Part shown: piece by piece, positions 8,825 through 16,431 of the stretch
How the letters are laid out: every line of letters starts with the position of its first letter
How positions within the stretch are numbered: the stretch's first letter is position 1
Program-made: the position numbers and the translations under genes
The notes under the pieces: model-generated
What the model was told of the DNA's origin: nothing
Databases searched by the model: none
The model's input: only the letters and a program-made list of their open reading frames with translations
DNA from: JAURFX01 sp038125265
GTDB taxonomy: Bacteria; Pseudomonadota; Gammaproteobacteria; Steroidobacterales; Rariloculaceae
DNA: 31,388 bases
Direction: 5' to 3'
NCBI GenBank assembly: GCA_038125265.1
Contig: JAYPDM010000015.1
Coordinates: forward strand, 1 to 31,388

Positions 8825-9538
8825 ATGAGAATATCACGAATTTTTTTTGAGCATGAGCTATCAAATCAGTTGATTATTACTGATAGTGATAGAGTTAACT
8901 ATATGCGAAATGCACTTAGGCTTAAGAAAGAGAGCCAATGCATTCTATTTAATGGCAAAGGTAACGAGAATCTCTATATCATAAGCCAGGTTGATAAAAA
9001 AAATTTGTCTTTACAGAAGATAGATGAGCTAGTAATTTCTGATTCATTAAGGTTAAAGATCAAACTGTATCCCAGCCTCATAAAAAATAAATCTATGGAT
9101 TGGCTAATCCAAAAAGCAACTGAGGTTGGCGTCTACCAAATTCAACCCCTGATAACTGAGTATTCAAAATCTAATTCGGAAGCAAAAAATTATTCAAGCG
9201 ATAAATTGTTGCATTGGGAAAAAATTATTATCAGTGCCTGCGAGCAGTCAGGAAGACATTACATTCCGAAGATATTTCCACCCATCCATGCGAAGGAAAT
9301 AAATATTAATAATGGATTATTTCTTGATGTTTATGCAGAGAATCATCTTGATTCAGCAGAAATCCAGAACGATCAGATCTTAAACCTAATCATTGGCCCA
9401 GAGGGAGGATTTTCTAAAGACGAGAGTGAATTTTTCAAAAATCTAGGCCTTAAAAGCTATCACCTAGCTTTGCCAATTCTTAGGTCAGAGACTGCTGCTG
9501 TGGTAGCATCATCACTATTACTGACTAGAAAACAATGA
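8825..9538 (+). CDS. rsmE: 16S rRNA m3U1498 methyltransferase RsmE
   Basis: Methylates N3 of U1498 in 16S rRNA of the 30S subunit. The 237-residue product begins MRISRIFFE, has an N-terminal PUA-like domain, and a C-terminal SPOUT fold with the knot motifs LIIGPEGGFSKDE and LPILRSETAAVVA, plus KSMDWLIQKATEVGV. Its family start matches the ATG at 8825. It heads a plus-strand run; its stop overlaps the gshB start by 4 bases (ATGA). The rsmE-gshB pairing is also seen in E. coli. Confidence 0.96.
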   Translation: MRISRIFFEHELSNQLIITDSDRVNYMRNALRLKKESQCILFNGKGNENLYIISQVDKKNLSLQKIDELVISDSLRLKIKLYPSLIKNKSMDWLIQKATEVGVYQIQPLITEYSKSNSEAKNYSSDKLLHWEKIIISACEQSGRHYIPKIFPPIHAKEININNGLFLDVYAENHLDSAEIQNDQILNLIIGPEGGFSKDESEFFKNLGLKSYHLALPILRSETAAVVASSLLLTRKQ

Positions 9539-10473
9539 ATCAAAAAATTGGCATAATTATTGACCCTCTTGATTCCCTTCATCCGGAGAAAGATTCAAGC
9601 TTAGCGATGATTTGGGAGGCCATGAACCGTGGATATGATGTCATAGCCTTTTACCCTGAAAATATTTTCGTTAAAAATGGTGTGCCCTCGGCCACTGGTA
9701 TCCTTCTAAAGAAAAATTTAAAAAGCCTGATCAAGATTTCTGAAAGATCCCTTTGGGAGGGCTCCCTGAAAGAACTTGACTTACTTTTTATGCGAAAAGA
9801 TCCGCCATTTGATATGGAGTACATCTATTTAACCTATTTTATGGATGCTCTAGAAAATTTAGGCGTAAGATGTATTAACCCAGGAAGCTCTCTAAGAAAC
9901 GTAAATGAAAAATATTACATCTCAAACTTTCCCAACTGCATACCACCTACTCTGATATCAAGCTCTGTTGAGCAAATAAATAAATTTATAGCGCAATACA
10001 AAAAAGTTGTTCTTAAGCCCTTGGATGGCATGGGAGGCAAATCGATTTTTGTTATTAATAAAGATGATCCTAATAGGAATGTCATTCTTGAGACTCTTTT
10101 AGGTAACAAAAGAACGATCATGGCACAAAAGTATTTACCTGAGATAAAAAATGGAGATAAAAGAATCCTTATAATCAATGGGAACCCGATTGATTTCATG
10201 CTAAAGAGAATTCCTTCTAAAGATGACTTTCGTGGCAACCTAGTGCGAGGTGCTAAGGCAAAAATTGTACGAATCGGTAATGAGGAGAGGAGACTTTGCG
10301 AAAAAATAAGGCCTCATATCATTAAAAATCAGCTAATGTTTGTCGGCCTCGATGTGATAGGAAATTTTATTACCGAAATTAATGTCACCAGCCCAACAGG
10401 AATCCGAGAGATCGAAAAAGCAAAAAATATTAACATTACAAAAATACTTTTTGATGAAATTGAGAGTTCTTAA
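9535..10473 (+). CDS. gshB: Glutathione synthetase
   Basis: ATP-dependent ligation of glycine to gamma-glutamylcysteine, the last step of glutathione synthesis. The 312-residue product is a prokaryotic-type ATP-grasp enzyme: N-terminal domain IGIIIDPLDSLHPEKDSS (residues 5-22), LLFMRKDPPFDMEYI, the ATP-grasp loop KPLDGMGGKSIF (about 162-173), and the metal-binding end EINVTSPTGIREIE. Length matches E. coli GshB (316). It overlaps rsmE by 4 bases and apbE by 20. Confidence 0.97.
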   Translation: MNQKIGIIIDPLDSLHPEKDSSLAMIWEAMNRGYDVIAFYPENIFVKNGVPSATGILLKKNLKSLIKISERSLWEGSLKELDLLFMRKDPPFDMEYIYLTYFMDALENLGVRCINPGSSLRNVNEKYYISNFPNCIPPTLISSSVEQINKFIAQYKKVVLKPLDGMGGKSIFVINKDDPNRNVILETLLGNKRTIMAQKYLPEIKNGDKRILIINGNPIDFMLKRIPSKDDFRGNLVRGAKAKIVRIGNEERRLCEKIRPHIIKNQLMFVGLDVIGNFITEINVTSPTGIREIEKAKNINITKILFDEIESS

Positions 10474-11488
10474 TATTCTTAAAGTTCTGCTGTTTCCTTG
10501 TATCGCTGTAATTTCTATAAGTTGCAGTAACACTACTCCCCTTGAGCTTTATCGATTTTATGCAATGGGTACTTGGATTGAAATTACGTTACAACCCAAT
10601 GAAGAAAGCCAATTAGCCTTAAGGGAAATAGAAGATTTTCTGTATCAATACGAAAAAGATTTTTACCCTTGGGCAGAAGGTGAGCTAAAAGAGCTTAACA
10701 CTTCAATCACTAACTCAGAGTCAATTTTTATCAGTCCTCTTATGCTAGAACTATTAGAGAAGTCTCGATTTATGTTTAATGCTTCAGAGGGTAGATTTGA
10801 CCCCTCAATTGGACCTCTGGTTGAGTTGTGGGGCTTTAATAATATGATAAGTCAAATGACTGTACCCGAAGATGATGATATACAGAACCTCTTATCTGAA
10901 AGATTAACCCTCAATGATATCGCTGTTAATAAAATTATTGATGCTCCCTCTGTTCAGCCCATAAGAAGGGGCACTTTATTGCTTGATTTTGGTGGCATTG
11001 CAAAGGGTCAATCTATCAATGAAATTAGAAAAATTTTATTAAATTTTGAACATGAAAATTTTGTTATCAATGCAGGGGGCGATTTACTTGTTGGAACTAC
11101 TGATTCAAAGGATCTTCAAAATTACTCAATTGGTATTCGAAGTCCGAGAGAAGAATCCATTGCATTTAATCTCGAAATCTACTCCAATGAGTCAGTTTTT
11201 ACTTCAGGAGACTACGAGAGATTCTTTGAGGAAGGTAATAACCGATTGCACCATCTAATTAATCCCATCAATGGATATCCATGGACAGAGACCGCAAGCG
11301 TGACAGTGATCCATGATGATCCCATCATAGCCGATGCTGCGGCGACAGCCCTCTTTTTCACAACCCAAGAAAATTGGTTAGCAGTTACAGAAATTCTTGA
11401 TATCGCTATGGCAATGAGAATTGATGCTGATGGTTCCATTGATATCACAGAAAATATGCGAGGAAGAATCGTACCAAATATTGAATAA
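10454..11488 (+). CDS. apbE: ApbE-family FAD:protein FMN transferase
   Basis: Periplasmic flavin transferase that attaches FMN covalently to threonine or serine of target proteins such as NqrB/C or RnfG. From ATG 10454 the product is 344 residues: a signal sequence with a hydrophobic core and cysteine (SISCS, about residue 24; a weak lipobox), then the family motifs YAMGTWIEI, FDPSIGPLVELWGF, DFGGIAKG, INAGGDLLVG, SGDYERFF, HLINPINGYPW and the metal-binding DDPIIADAAATALFF. Upstream ATG 10382 is in frame but lies deep in gshB and would put 24 polar residues before the signal sequence, so I reject it. No Nqr or Rnf genes are in the window, so the target is unknown. Confidence 0.92.
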   Translation: MKLRVLNILKVLLFPCIAVISISCSNTTPLELYRFYAMGTWIEITLQPNEESQLALREIEDFLYQYEKDFYPWAEGELKELNTSITNSESIFISPLMLELLEKSRFMFNASEGRFDPSIGPLVELWGFNNMISQMTVPEDDDIQNLLSERLTLNDIAVNKIIDAPSVQPIRRGTLLLDFGGIAKGQSINEIRKILLNFEHENFVINAGGDLLVGTTDSKDLQNYSIGIRSPREESIAFNLEIYSNESVFTSGDYERFFEEGNNRLHHLINPINGYPWTETASVTVIHDDPIIADAAATALFFTTQENWLAVTEILDIAMAMRIDADGSIDITENMRGRIVPNIE

Positions 11489-11491
11489 ATT

Positions 11492-11884
11492 ATGCCGACT
11501 CCGTCAAAAATAATAATTGCAATTGATTTCGGGCATAAAAAAATAGGTATCGCAGTTGGAAACATGATCAGCCACACTGCAACTCCGGTTGGAAAATTCA
11601 ATCTAGATATATTTATTAAACAAGAATTAATAAGGCAGCTCGTCAATGATTGGAACCCATCAAAGATAATCATAGGCTATCCAGTAAGCGCAACTGAAAA
11701 TAAGATTCATCGATTAATATTAAAGTTTAAAAGCCATATTGAATCACTCACCGAACTTGCCGTAATACTAACTGATGAGTCATTCAGTACGGAGGAAGCA
11801 AAAAGTATGGTAAATCCAAAAAAAGCGCCAATTGATGCCCTTGCGGCGTGTATAATTGCAGAACAATGGATGCGCAATCAGTAA
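11492..11884 (+). CDS. ruvX: YqgF/RuvX family RNase H-fold nuclease
   Basis: Putative Holliday-junction resolvase-like protein, implicated in pre-16S rRNA 5'-end processing in E. coli. The 130-residue product has the RNase H-like motif IIAIDFGHKKIGIAVG with the acidic residue D12, then IIGYPVS, the central DESFSTEEA, and the C-terminal acidic motif DALAACIIAEQW. In many gammaproteobacteria it follows yqgE; that gene is absent here, and apbE lies 3 bases upstream instead. It precedes pyrB by 21 bases, as in Pseudomonas-type ruvX-pyrR-pyrB clusters, but pyrR is also missing. Confidence 0.93.
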   Translation: MPTPSKIIIAIDFGHKKIGIAVGNMISHTATPVGKFNLDIFIKQELIRQLVNDWNPSKIIIGYPVSATENKIHRLILKFKSHIESLTELAVILTDESFSTEEAKSMVNPKKAPIDALAACIIAEQWMRNQ

Positions 11885-11905
11885 ATTTAACAGCTGCTTC
11901 TTAAA

Positions 11906-12820
11906 ATGAGTCACCTCATCAGGATCAGCGATCTAGATAAAGAATTTATAAGTACAATCATTTCTGAAGCGAGTCACTTTCTTCAAAATAATAAAATTAA
12001 AGCTGGCTCCCATAAAGAGCTTGAAGGCCTTACTGTCGCAAACCTTTTCTTTGAGCCAAGTACTCGAACTCGCGCCTCATTTGAATTGGCTGCAAAAAAA
12101 ATGGGCGCTCATACCATCAATCTTGATATTAATACGTCCTCCAGAAAAAAAGGAGAGTCGATTAAAGATACCATTCAAACGCTTGAGGCAATGAATGTAA
12201 ATCTATTTGTCGTCAGAGATGCAAATCAGGGAATATGCGATGAAATAGCCACTTACTTACGAGGCGGCTTAGTAATTAATGCTGGTGAATCCACAGTCTC
12301 ACACCCAACGCAAGCTATGTTAGATCTCTTCACAATCCTTCAAGTTCACCAAAATTTAAATAATCTTCAAATTGCTATCGTTGGAGATATTTCTCATTCA
12401 CGTGTCGCTGCGTCTGATATTGAGATTTTTAATATGTTTGGTGCAAAAGATATTAGACTTATTTGCCCTAAACATCTTCAACCAAAAGAAGTCTTACCTA
12501 ATACAAAAATTTTCTATAACTTAGCAGAGGGAGCCAGCAAAGCTGACGTTATCATTGCTCTTAGAATTCAAAAGGAGCGATTTATGAGCAATGAAGAAAT
12601 CCCTGATGAAAAAAGTTATTTCGAACAATTTGGAATTACTGAGTCAACCCTAGCATTAGCTAGCCCTCAAGTCATGATCATGCATCCTGGCCCCATGAAT
12701 CGAGGAGTCGAAATAAGTGATTCGGTTGCAGATGGTTCGCACTCACACATCGTTAGACAGGTAACATACGGCATGGCTATCAGAATGGCTATCCTAAAAA
12801 AATTATCATCATTTTTATGA
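11906..12820 (+). CDS. pyrB: Aspartate carbamoyltransferase, catalytic subunit
   Basis: Condenses aspartate and carbamoyl phosphate, the first committed step of pyrimidine synthesis. The 304-residue product has the carbamoyl-phosphate motif EPSTRTRASFE (STRTR at 52-56), HPTQAMLDL (about 134-142), GDISHSRVA and the aspartate-binding HPGPMNRGVEI near the C-terminus. Neither a pyrI regulatory subunit nor a PyrC-like dihydroorotase follows; the next gene, coupled through a 4-base ATGA overlap, encodes a PyrK-like flavoprotein. The length is typical for the catalytic chain. Confidence 0.97.
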   Translation: MSHLIRISDLDKEFISTIISEASHFLQNNKIKAGSHKELEGLTVANLFFEPSTRTRASFELAAKKMGAHTINLDINTSSRKKGESIKDTIQTLEAMNVNLFVVRDANQGICDEIATYLRGGLVINAGESTVSHPTQAMLDLFTILQVHQNLNNLQIAIVGDISHSRVAASDIEIFNMFGAKDIRLICPKHLQPKEVLPNTKIFYNLAEGASKADVIIALRIQKERFMSNEEIPDEKSYFEQFGITESTLALASPQVMIMHPGPMNRGVEISDSVADGSHSHIVRQVTYGMAIRMAILKKLSSFL

Positions 12821-13674
12821 CACCACAAAGAAATACTATTTATGTCGAAGATGCTTTAGTTGAAAATCAAGTGAGATTTGATAACGGTCTTTTTGTAATA
12901 AGCCTTGCTGCACCTAAAACGGCCATTCATGCTAAGCCTGGCCAATTTATCCATCTTCAGTGCGATGAGAGTTTACCGATGAGACGACCCCTCTCCATAA
13001 TGAATACAGATGGGGATTGCATACATATTATGTATAAAGTAATCGGCGAGGGGCTTGAAAAGCTTACTCAAAAAAAGAAAGGAGATACCTTAAACTTACT
13101 TGGCCCAATTGGAAATGGTTTCGAAGATATAGAGGATAAATTGATTATTGGAATTGGTGGAGGGGTCGGAATACCACCAGTTTACTTCAATTGTTTCAGT
13201 GCAAAAAATGCTGGTCATGAAAGTGTACTCTTTATGGGATCTGAGATTGGTTGGCCCTTTGATGTCTCTATAGATCAACAAAAACTCTACCCGAGTGAAC
13301 CAGAAAATATGCTCTGTGTATCCTCACTAAAAAAGCTTAACCTATCGACTAGACTAGCTAGCATGCGCAATGAAGAGGGTATCTACCGTGGCTATGTTAC
13401 AGACTTAGCTAAAGAATGGCTCAATCTTGCTGATATAGATACAGCAAAGTGTCATGTTGTTGCTTGCGGTCCCGAACCCATGCTCAAATCGGTTGCAGCA
13501 TTAGCAAAAGAAATGAATCTTTCTTGTGATATTGCAATTGAAGAATATATGGCTTGCGGTATTGGAGGGTGTGCCGGATGCGCTGTGAAGGTATATGGTG
13601 CAGATGGGAGTCATACCATGCAAAGAGTATGTGTCGATGGTCCCGTTTTTAAGGCAGAATCCATTTACCCCTAG
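12817..13674 (+). CDS. PyrK-like FAD/[2Fe-2S] oxidoreductase subunit
   Basis: Resembles the electron-transfer subunit (PyrK) of class 1B dihydroorotate dehydrogenase, which passes electrons from PyrD flavin to NAD. The 285-residue product has a ferredoxin-reductase-like FAD domain with MRRPLSIM (RRPLS at 56-60), an NAD domain with GIGGGVGIPP (112-121) and CGPEPML (217-223), and a C-terminal [2Fe-2S] site with C247, C252, C255 and C272. It overlaps the pyrB stop by 4 bases, suggesting a pyrimidine role, but no PyrD is adjacent and most gammaproteobacteria use quinone-dependent class 2 PyrD without PyrK. It could serve another oxidoreductase; the family call is firm, the partner unknown. Confidence 0.85.
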   Translation: MTPQRNTIYVEDALVENQVRFDNGLFVISLAAPKTAIHAKPGQFIHLQCDESLPMRRPLSIMNTDGDCIHIMYKVIGEGLEKLTQKKKGDTLNLLGPIGNGFEDIEDKLIIGIGGGVGIPPVYFNCFSAKNAGHESVLFMGSEIGWPFDVSIDQQKLYPSEPENMLCVSSLKKLNLSTRLASMRNEEGIYRGYVTDLAKEWLNLADIDTAKCHVVACGPEPMLKSVAALAKEMNLSCDIAIEEYMACGIGGCAGCAVKVYGADGSHTMQRVCVDGPVFKAESIYP

Positions 13675-13679
13675 ATAAA

Positions 13680-14363
13680 GTGGCAGAGTCTCTCCACAAT
13701 ATCTCAGAGAACCTCAATAAAATTCATAGCATCATCAAAGAATATCGATCTAGCGATAGCATAAAAATAATAGCAGTTAGTAAAGGGCAATCCTTAGAAA
13801 AAATTCAGCAAGCGCTTGACCAAGATATAACAAACTTCGGCGAAAACTATCTGCAAGAGGCGAAAGAAAAAATAATTAAATTTCAGGAAGAGAAAAATAT
13901 TCAATGGCACTTTATAGGAAAAATACAATCAAATAAATTAAAGGAAATAGCTCAATATTTTGATTGGATTCAAAGCGTTAGTAAATTAGAGCATATTGAT
14001 AAGCTAGATTATTATGCAAATAAAAACTCACGGAGATTAAATATACTATTACAGCTCAGCCAGTCAAAAGATAGATTAGGATTTAGCCCTGAGGAAATTT
14101 TTAATATTCTAAAATCAAATACTTATCAACATATTAATATTCGAGGCATGATGTTTTTACCTTCTGCAGGACTCAATCATGATCAACTAGATAATGAATT
14201 TCAAAATGCCTCAAGCGTCTTTTATCAAGTAAAATCAATGAATCATTTTTTTGATACACTCTCAATGGGTATGTCGTCCGATTTTGAACTTGCAATTCGA
14301 CATGGATCAAATATGTTACGACTTGGAACAATAATTTTTGGGGATAGAAATTATGACAAATAG
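13680..14363 (+). CDS. yggS: YggS/PLPBP pyridoxal phosphate homeostasis protein
   Basis: Binds pyridoxal 5'-phosphate through a Schiff base and buffers free PLP; no enzymatic activity is known. The 227-residue product is a single TIM barrel related to alanine racemase, with the PLP lysine K35 in IIAVSKGQ, NFGENYLQEAKEK, WHFIGKIQSNK and the C-terminal phosphate-binding GMSSDFELAIRHGSNMLRLGT. The start is GTG at 13680, 5 bases after the PyrK-like gene. It is followed, with an 11-base overlap, by yggT; the common third partner proC is absent. Confidence 0.95.
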   Translation: MAESLHNISENLNKIHSIIKEYRSSDSIKIIAVSKGQSLEKIQQALDQDITNFGENYLQEAKEKIIKFQEEKNIQWHFIGKIQSNKLKEIAQYFDWIQSVSKLEHIDKLDYYANKNSRRLNILLQLSQSKDRLGFSPEEIFNILKSNTYQHINIRGMMFLPSAGLNHDQLDNEFQNASSVFYQVKSMNHFFDTLSMGMSSDFELAIRHGSNMLRLGTIIFGDRNYDK

Positions 14364-14913
14364 CCTTGTTTTTCTTGTTAGAACCTTGTTTGATCTCTAT
14401 CTCTTTGTGCTTCTACTAAGATTCTTATTCCAGTTTTTTAGGGTTGATTTTTATAATCCATTTTCTCAATTTGTCTATAAAGCAACAGCTCCGGTAACAA
14501 TGTCGGTTCAGAAAATACTCCGTTTCTTGCCAATTGAAATGATTTGTTTATTAGTTTTAGTAGCCTTTCAAATGATCTATGTAACTATGATGCATAATCT
14601 TGTTCAATCGATGGGCATAGGCTTGCAGGACTTAAGTTTATTTGAAACCCTTAGACTTTCGCTCACCAGAATATTTAGCGAGGTAATATGGCTATACACT
14701 CTAAGTATCTTTATCCATGCACTGCTATCTTGGTTTGGGGCGGCTTACTATTCACCTATTGGAAGATTACTCTCTGATCTAAACGAACCAATACTAAAAC
14801 CGATTAGAAAAATCTTGCCCCTCTCATCTGGATTGGATTTTTCTCCCCTTATTGCATTGATCATTCTAAATGCCATAAGAGTGGGTATAAGTCTACCTAG
14901 CTACCTGCTCTAA
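14353..14913 (+). CDS. yggT: YggT family membrane protein
   Basis: Small integral membrane protein of uncertain function, widely linked to yggS. From ATG 14353 the product is 186 residues and holds two YGGT repeats, each a pair of hydrophobic helices around a conserved loop: FRVDFYNPFSQFVYKATAP (about residues 30-48) and FGAAYYSPIGRLLSDLNEP (about 128-146). An upstream TTG at 14338 is in frame, but a GGGGAT stretch sits 7 bases before ATG 14353 and decides the start. The stop overlaps the convergent TerB-like gene by 4 bases. Confidence 0.92.
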   Translation: MTNSLVFLVRTLFDLYLFVLLLRFLFQFFRVDFYNPFSQFVYKATAPVTMSVQKILRFLPIEMICLLVLVAFQMIYVTMMHNLVQSMGIGLQDLSLFETLRLSLTRIFSEVIWLYTLSIFIHALLSWFGAAYYSPIGRLLSDLNEPILKPIRKILPLSSGLDFSPLIALIILNAIRVGISLPSYLL

Positions 14914-15347
14914 AGATCCCTAAACTCGCTTCTAATTTTCATCAGTCTTGATCTCTCTATGTACAAAAGATCTGCCAGTTTAGAAATTAAATGATCTTCA
15001 AATTTATCGACGATCCCATCTGCAATAGCGACTTCCCACATGCATCTTAATATAGATTCTTTTTCTTCCTGATCACAATTCTCATGCAAAGTTCTTGTAA
15101 ATCCTTGCAGCGAAACTGCATCCTCTATCATTCTATGAGAATCATCGATAATTTGATTAGTAGCTGAATCATCAAGGTCATAAAGACTTTTTGTAATCTC
15201 AAATATTTTTTTTTGTTCATCCTCAGAAGCGTCATAGTCAGATTGCATGATCTCAATAAGCAAGGCAACAGCAGCACATTTGATTTGATGATCATTGTTA
15301 TCAAGCTCTTCAGCTTTTCTAAATTTTGAGAATACATTCTTTAACAT
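14910..15347 (-). CDS. TerB-like domain protein
   Basis: Soluble helical protein of the TerB/DjlA-N-type family, whose members include tellurite-resistance proteins but which often act elsewhere; no function can be assigned. From ATG 15347 it has 145 residues. The conserved features are the acidic helix ends typical of the fold: LLIEIMQSDYDASEDE (about 30-45) and WEVAIADGIVDKFEDHLISKLADLL (about 105-130), two copies of a D-x-x-x/E metal-site-like pattern. A TTG start at 15413 would add 22 residues; the ATG fits the family better. It stands alone, with no ter cluster, divergent from the carbonic anhydrase gene. Confidence 0.82.
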   Translation of the reverse strand: MLKNVFSKFRKAEELDNNDHQIKCAAVALLIEIMQSDYDASEDEQKKIFEITKSLYDLDDSATNQIIDDSHRMIEDAVSLQGFTRTLHENCDQEEKESILRCMWEVAIADGIVDKFEDHLISKLADLLYIERSRLMKIRSEFRDL

Positions 15348-15451
15348 CGAACTTGATACTACCACATGAGACTCATTCTTTTTTGTTATATATGCATAAA
15401 ATAACAGAATCAAGTTATAGAAAAACCCACATTAGAATGAATTTTTTTAAT

Positions 15452-15457
15452 GGAGGT
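15452..15457 (+). promoter_or_regulatory. Ribosome-binding site of the carbonic anhydrase gene
   Basis: A full GGAGGT precedes the ATG at 15461 and fixes it as the start, although the frame is open for another 45 codons upstream (to 15326, inside the divergent TerB-like gene). It is one of the few strong Shine-Dalgarno sites in the window; the spacing is on the short side. Confidence 0.75.
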
Positions 15458-15460
15458 AAT

Positions 15461-16024
15461 ATGAGTAAAACTCAAGTTCATCAAGAAGTTATTCAAGCTA
15501 ATGAAGATTATGCACAATCATTTTCTAAGGGAGAACTTCCTATATTCCCAGGAAGAAAATTTGCAATCCTTACGTGTATGGATGCAAGACTGGATCCAGC
15601 AAAATTTGCTGGATTAGAGGAAGGTGATGCGCACATTATTAGAAATGCCGGAGGCAGAGCATCTGATGATGCTATCCGTTCTCTCATAATATCTCATAAG
15701 CTTCTCGGAACTAATGAGTGGTTCTTAATTCAACATACAGATTGCGGTATGGAATTATTTACTGACGAGATTATGGGTCAATTGTTAGAAGGAAGCCTTA
15801 AAACAGCAGTATTTGATGGTAATCAATGGTCAAATCAGGAGGGCTCATCCTCAGAACATTCTACTGAGGGTCATTATCTGAAATGGTTAACCTTCAAGGG
15901 ATTAGAAAATAATATAGTAAGAGATGTTAATAGAATTAAAAATCATCCTCTCGTTTCAAGTCACATAAAGGTATATGGATATATCTATGATGTGAGATCT
16001 GGAAACTTGATTGCAGTTGCTTAG
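15461..16024 (+). CDS. Beta-class carbonic anhydrase
   Basis: Zinc enzyme interconverting CO2 and bicarbonate, cytoplasmic. The 187-residue product has the beta-class zinc ligands C39 (TCMDAR), H92 and C95 (QHTDCGM), and the D41-R43 dyad. RNAGGRASDDAIRSL follows, as in the family. The length and the short inserts resemble the compact clade of beta enzymes found in many bacteria. No signal peptide is seen. Bicarbonate supply could serve acetyl-CoA carboxylase and carbamoyl phosphate synthesis; that link is inference only. The gene ends in a strong bidirectional terminator facing msrB. Confidence 0.93.
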   Translation: MSKTQVHQEVIQANEDYAQSFSKGELPIFPGRKFAILTCMDARLDPAKFAGLEEGDAHIIRNAGGRASDDAIRSLIISHKLLGTNEWFLIQHTDCGMELFTDEIMGQLLEGSLKTAVFDGNQWSNQEGSSSEHSTEGHYLKWLTFKGLENNIVRDVNRIKNHPLVSSHIKVYGYIYDVRSGNLIAVA

Positions 16025-16035
16025 GATTAAACACT

Positions 16036-16071
16036 ACTGCAGGGGCCCTGCCCCTGCAGTTAATCCTTTTT
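16036..16071. terminator. Bidirectional intrinsic terminator between carbonic anhydrase and msrB
   Basis: ACTGCAGGGG (16036-16045) and CCCCTGCAGT (16051-16060) form a G/C-rich 10-pair stem with a 5-base loop, one of the strongest hairpins in the window. On the plus strand it is followed by a T-run at 16067-16071. The hairpin ends on the msrB stop codon. The outer GGATTAA/TTAATCC arms could extend the stem. Confidence 0.85.
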
Positions 16072-16428
16072 CTTAAACTCTAAAGAGGCTGAATTGATAC
16101 AGTATCTCAGTCCCGTAGGGTTGGGGCCATCCTCAAATACATGCCCCAAGTGAGCGTGACAATTAGAGCATGCGACTTCGGTCCTAACTCTTCCATGGCT
16201 AGTATCTTCCTTTTCTATAACACTTTCATGTACTAATGGCTGATAAAAACTTGGCCATCCTGAACCAGAATTATATTTAGTCTCTGATGAGAATAATGTA
16301 CTCTCACATACCACACAAAGGTAAGTCCCCTCCTCAAAATGCTTATCGTATTCACCTGAAAATGGTGCCTCAGTGCCACTGTTTTGTGTAACTTCAAATT
16401 GTAGTGGGGTTAATTTATCTTTAGACAT
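16060..16428 (-). CDS. msrB: Peptide-methionine (R)-S-oxide reductase
   Basis: Reduces methionine-R-sulfoxide in proteins, repairing oxidative damage. The 122-residue product has zinc-binding CVVC (C38, C41) and CSNC (C87, C90) pairs, the signature SGSGWPSFYQP, HAHLGHVF, and the catalytic C110 in RYCINSASL. The position that holds a resolving cysteine in other MsrB proteins is a serine here (SGSGWPS), so it is a one-cysteine type. Its last codon lies in the shared terminator; the upstream htpX stop is 3 bases away, so htpX-msrB is probably one operon. Confidence 0.96.
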   Translation of the reverse strand: MSKDKLTPLQFEVTQNSGTEAPFSGEYDKHFEEGTYLCVVCESTLFSSETKYNSGSGWPSFYQPLVHESVIEKEDTSHGRVRTEVACSNCHAHLGHVFEDGPNPTGLRYCINSASLEFKKKD

Positions 16429-16431
16429 GAG

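Noticed and set aside
10382..10453. Upstream extension of apbE from ATG 10382
   Set aside because: It would overlap gshB by 92 bases and put polar residues before the signal sequence; ATG 10454 is better.
14910..15347. Tellurite-resistance module around the TerB-like gene
   Set aside because: No other ter genes are present; the fold alone does not show tellurite resistance.
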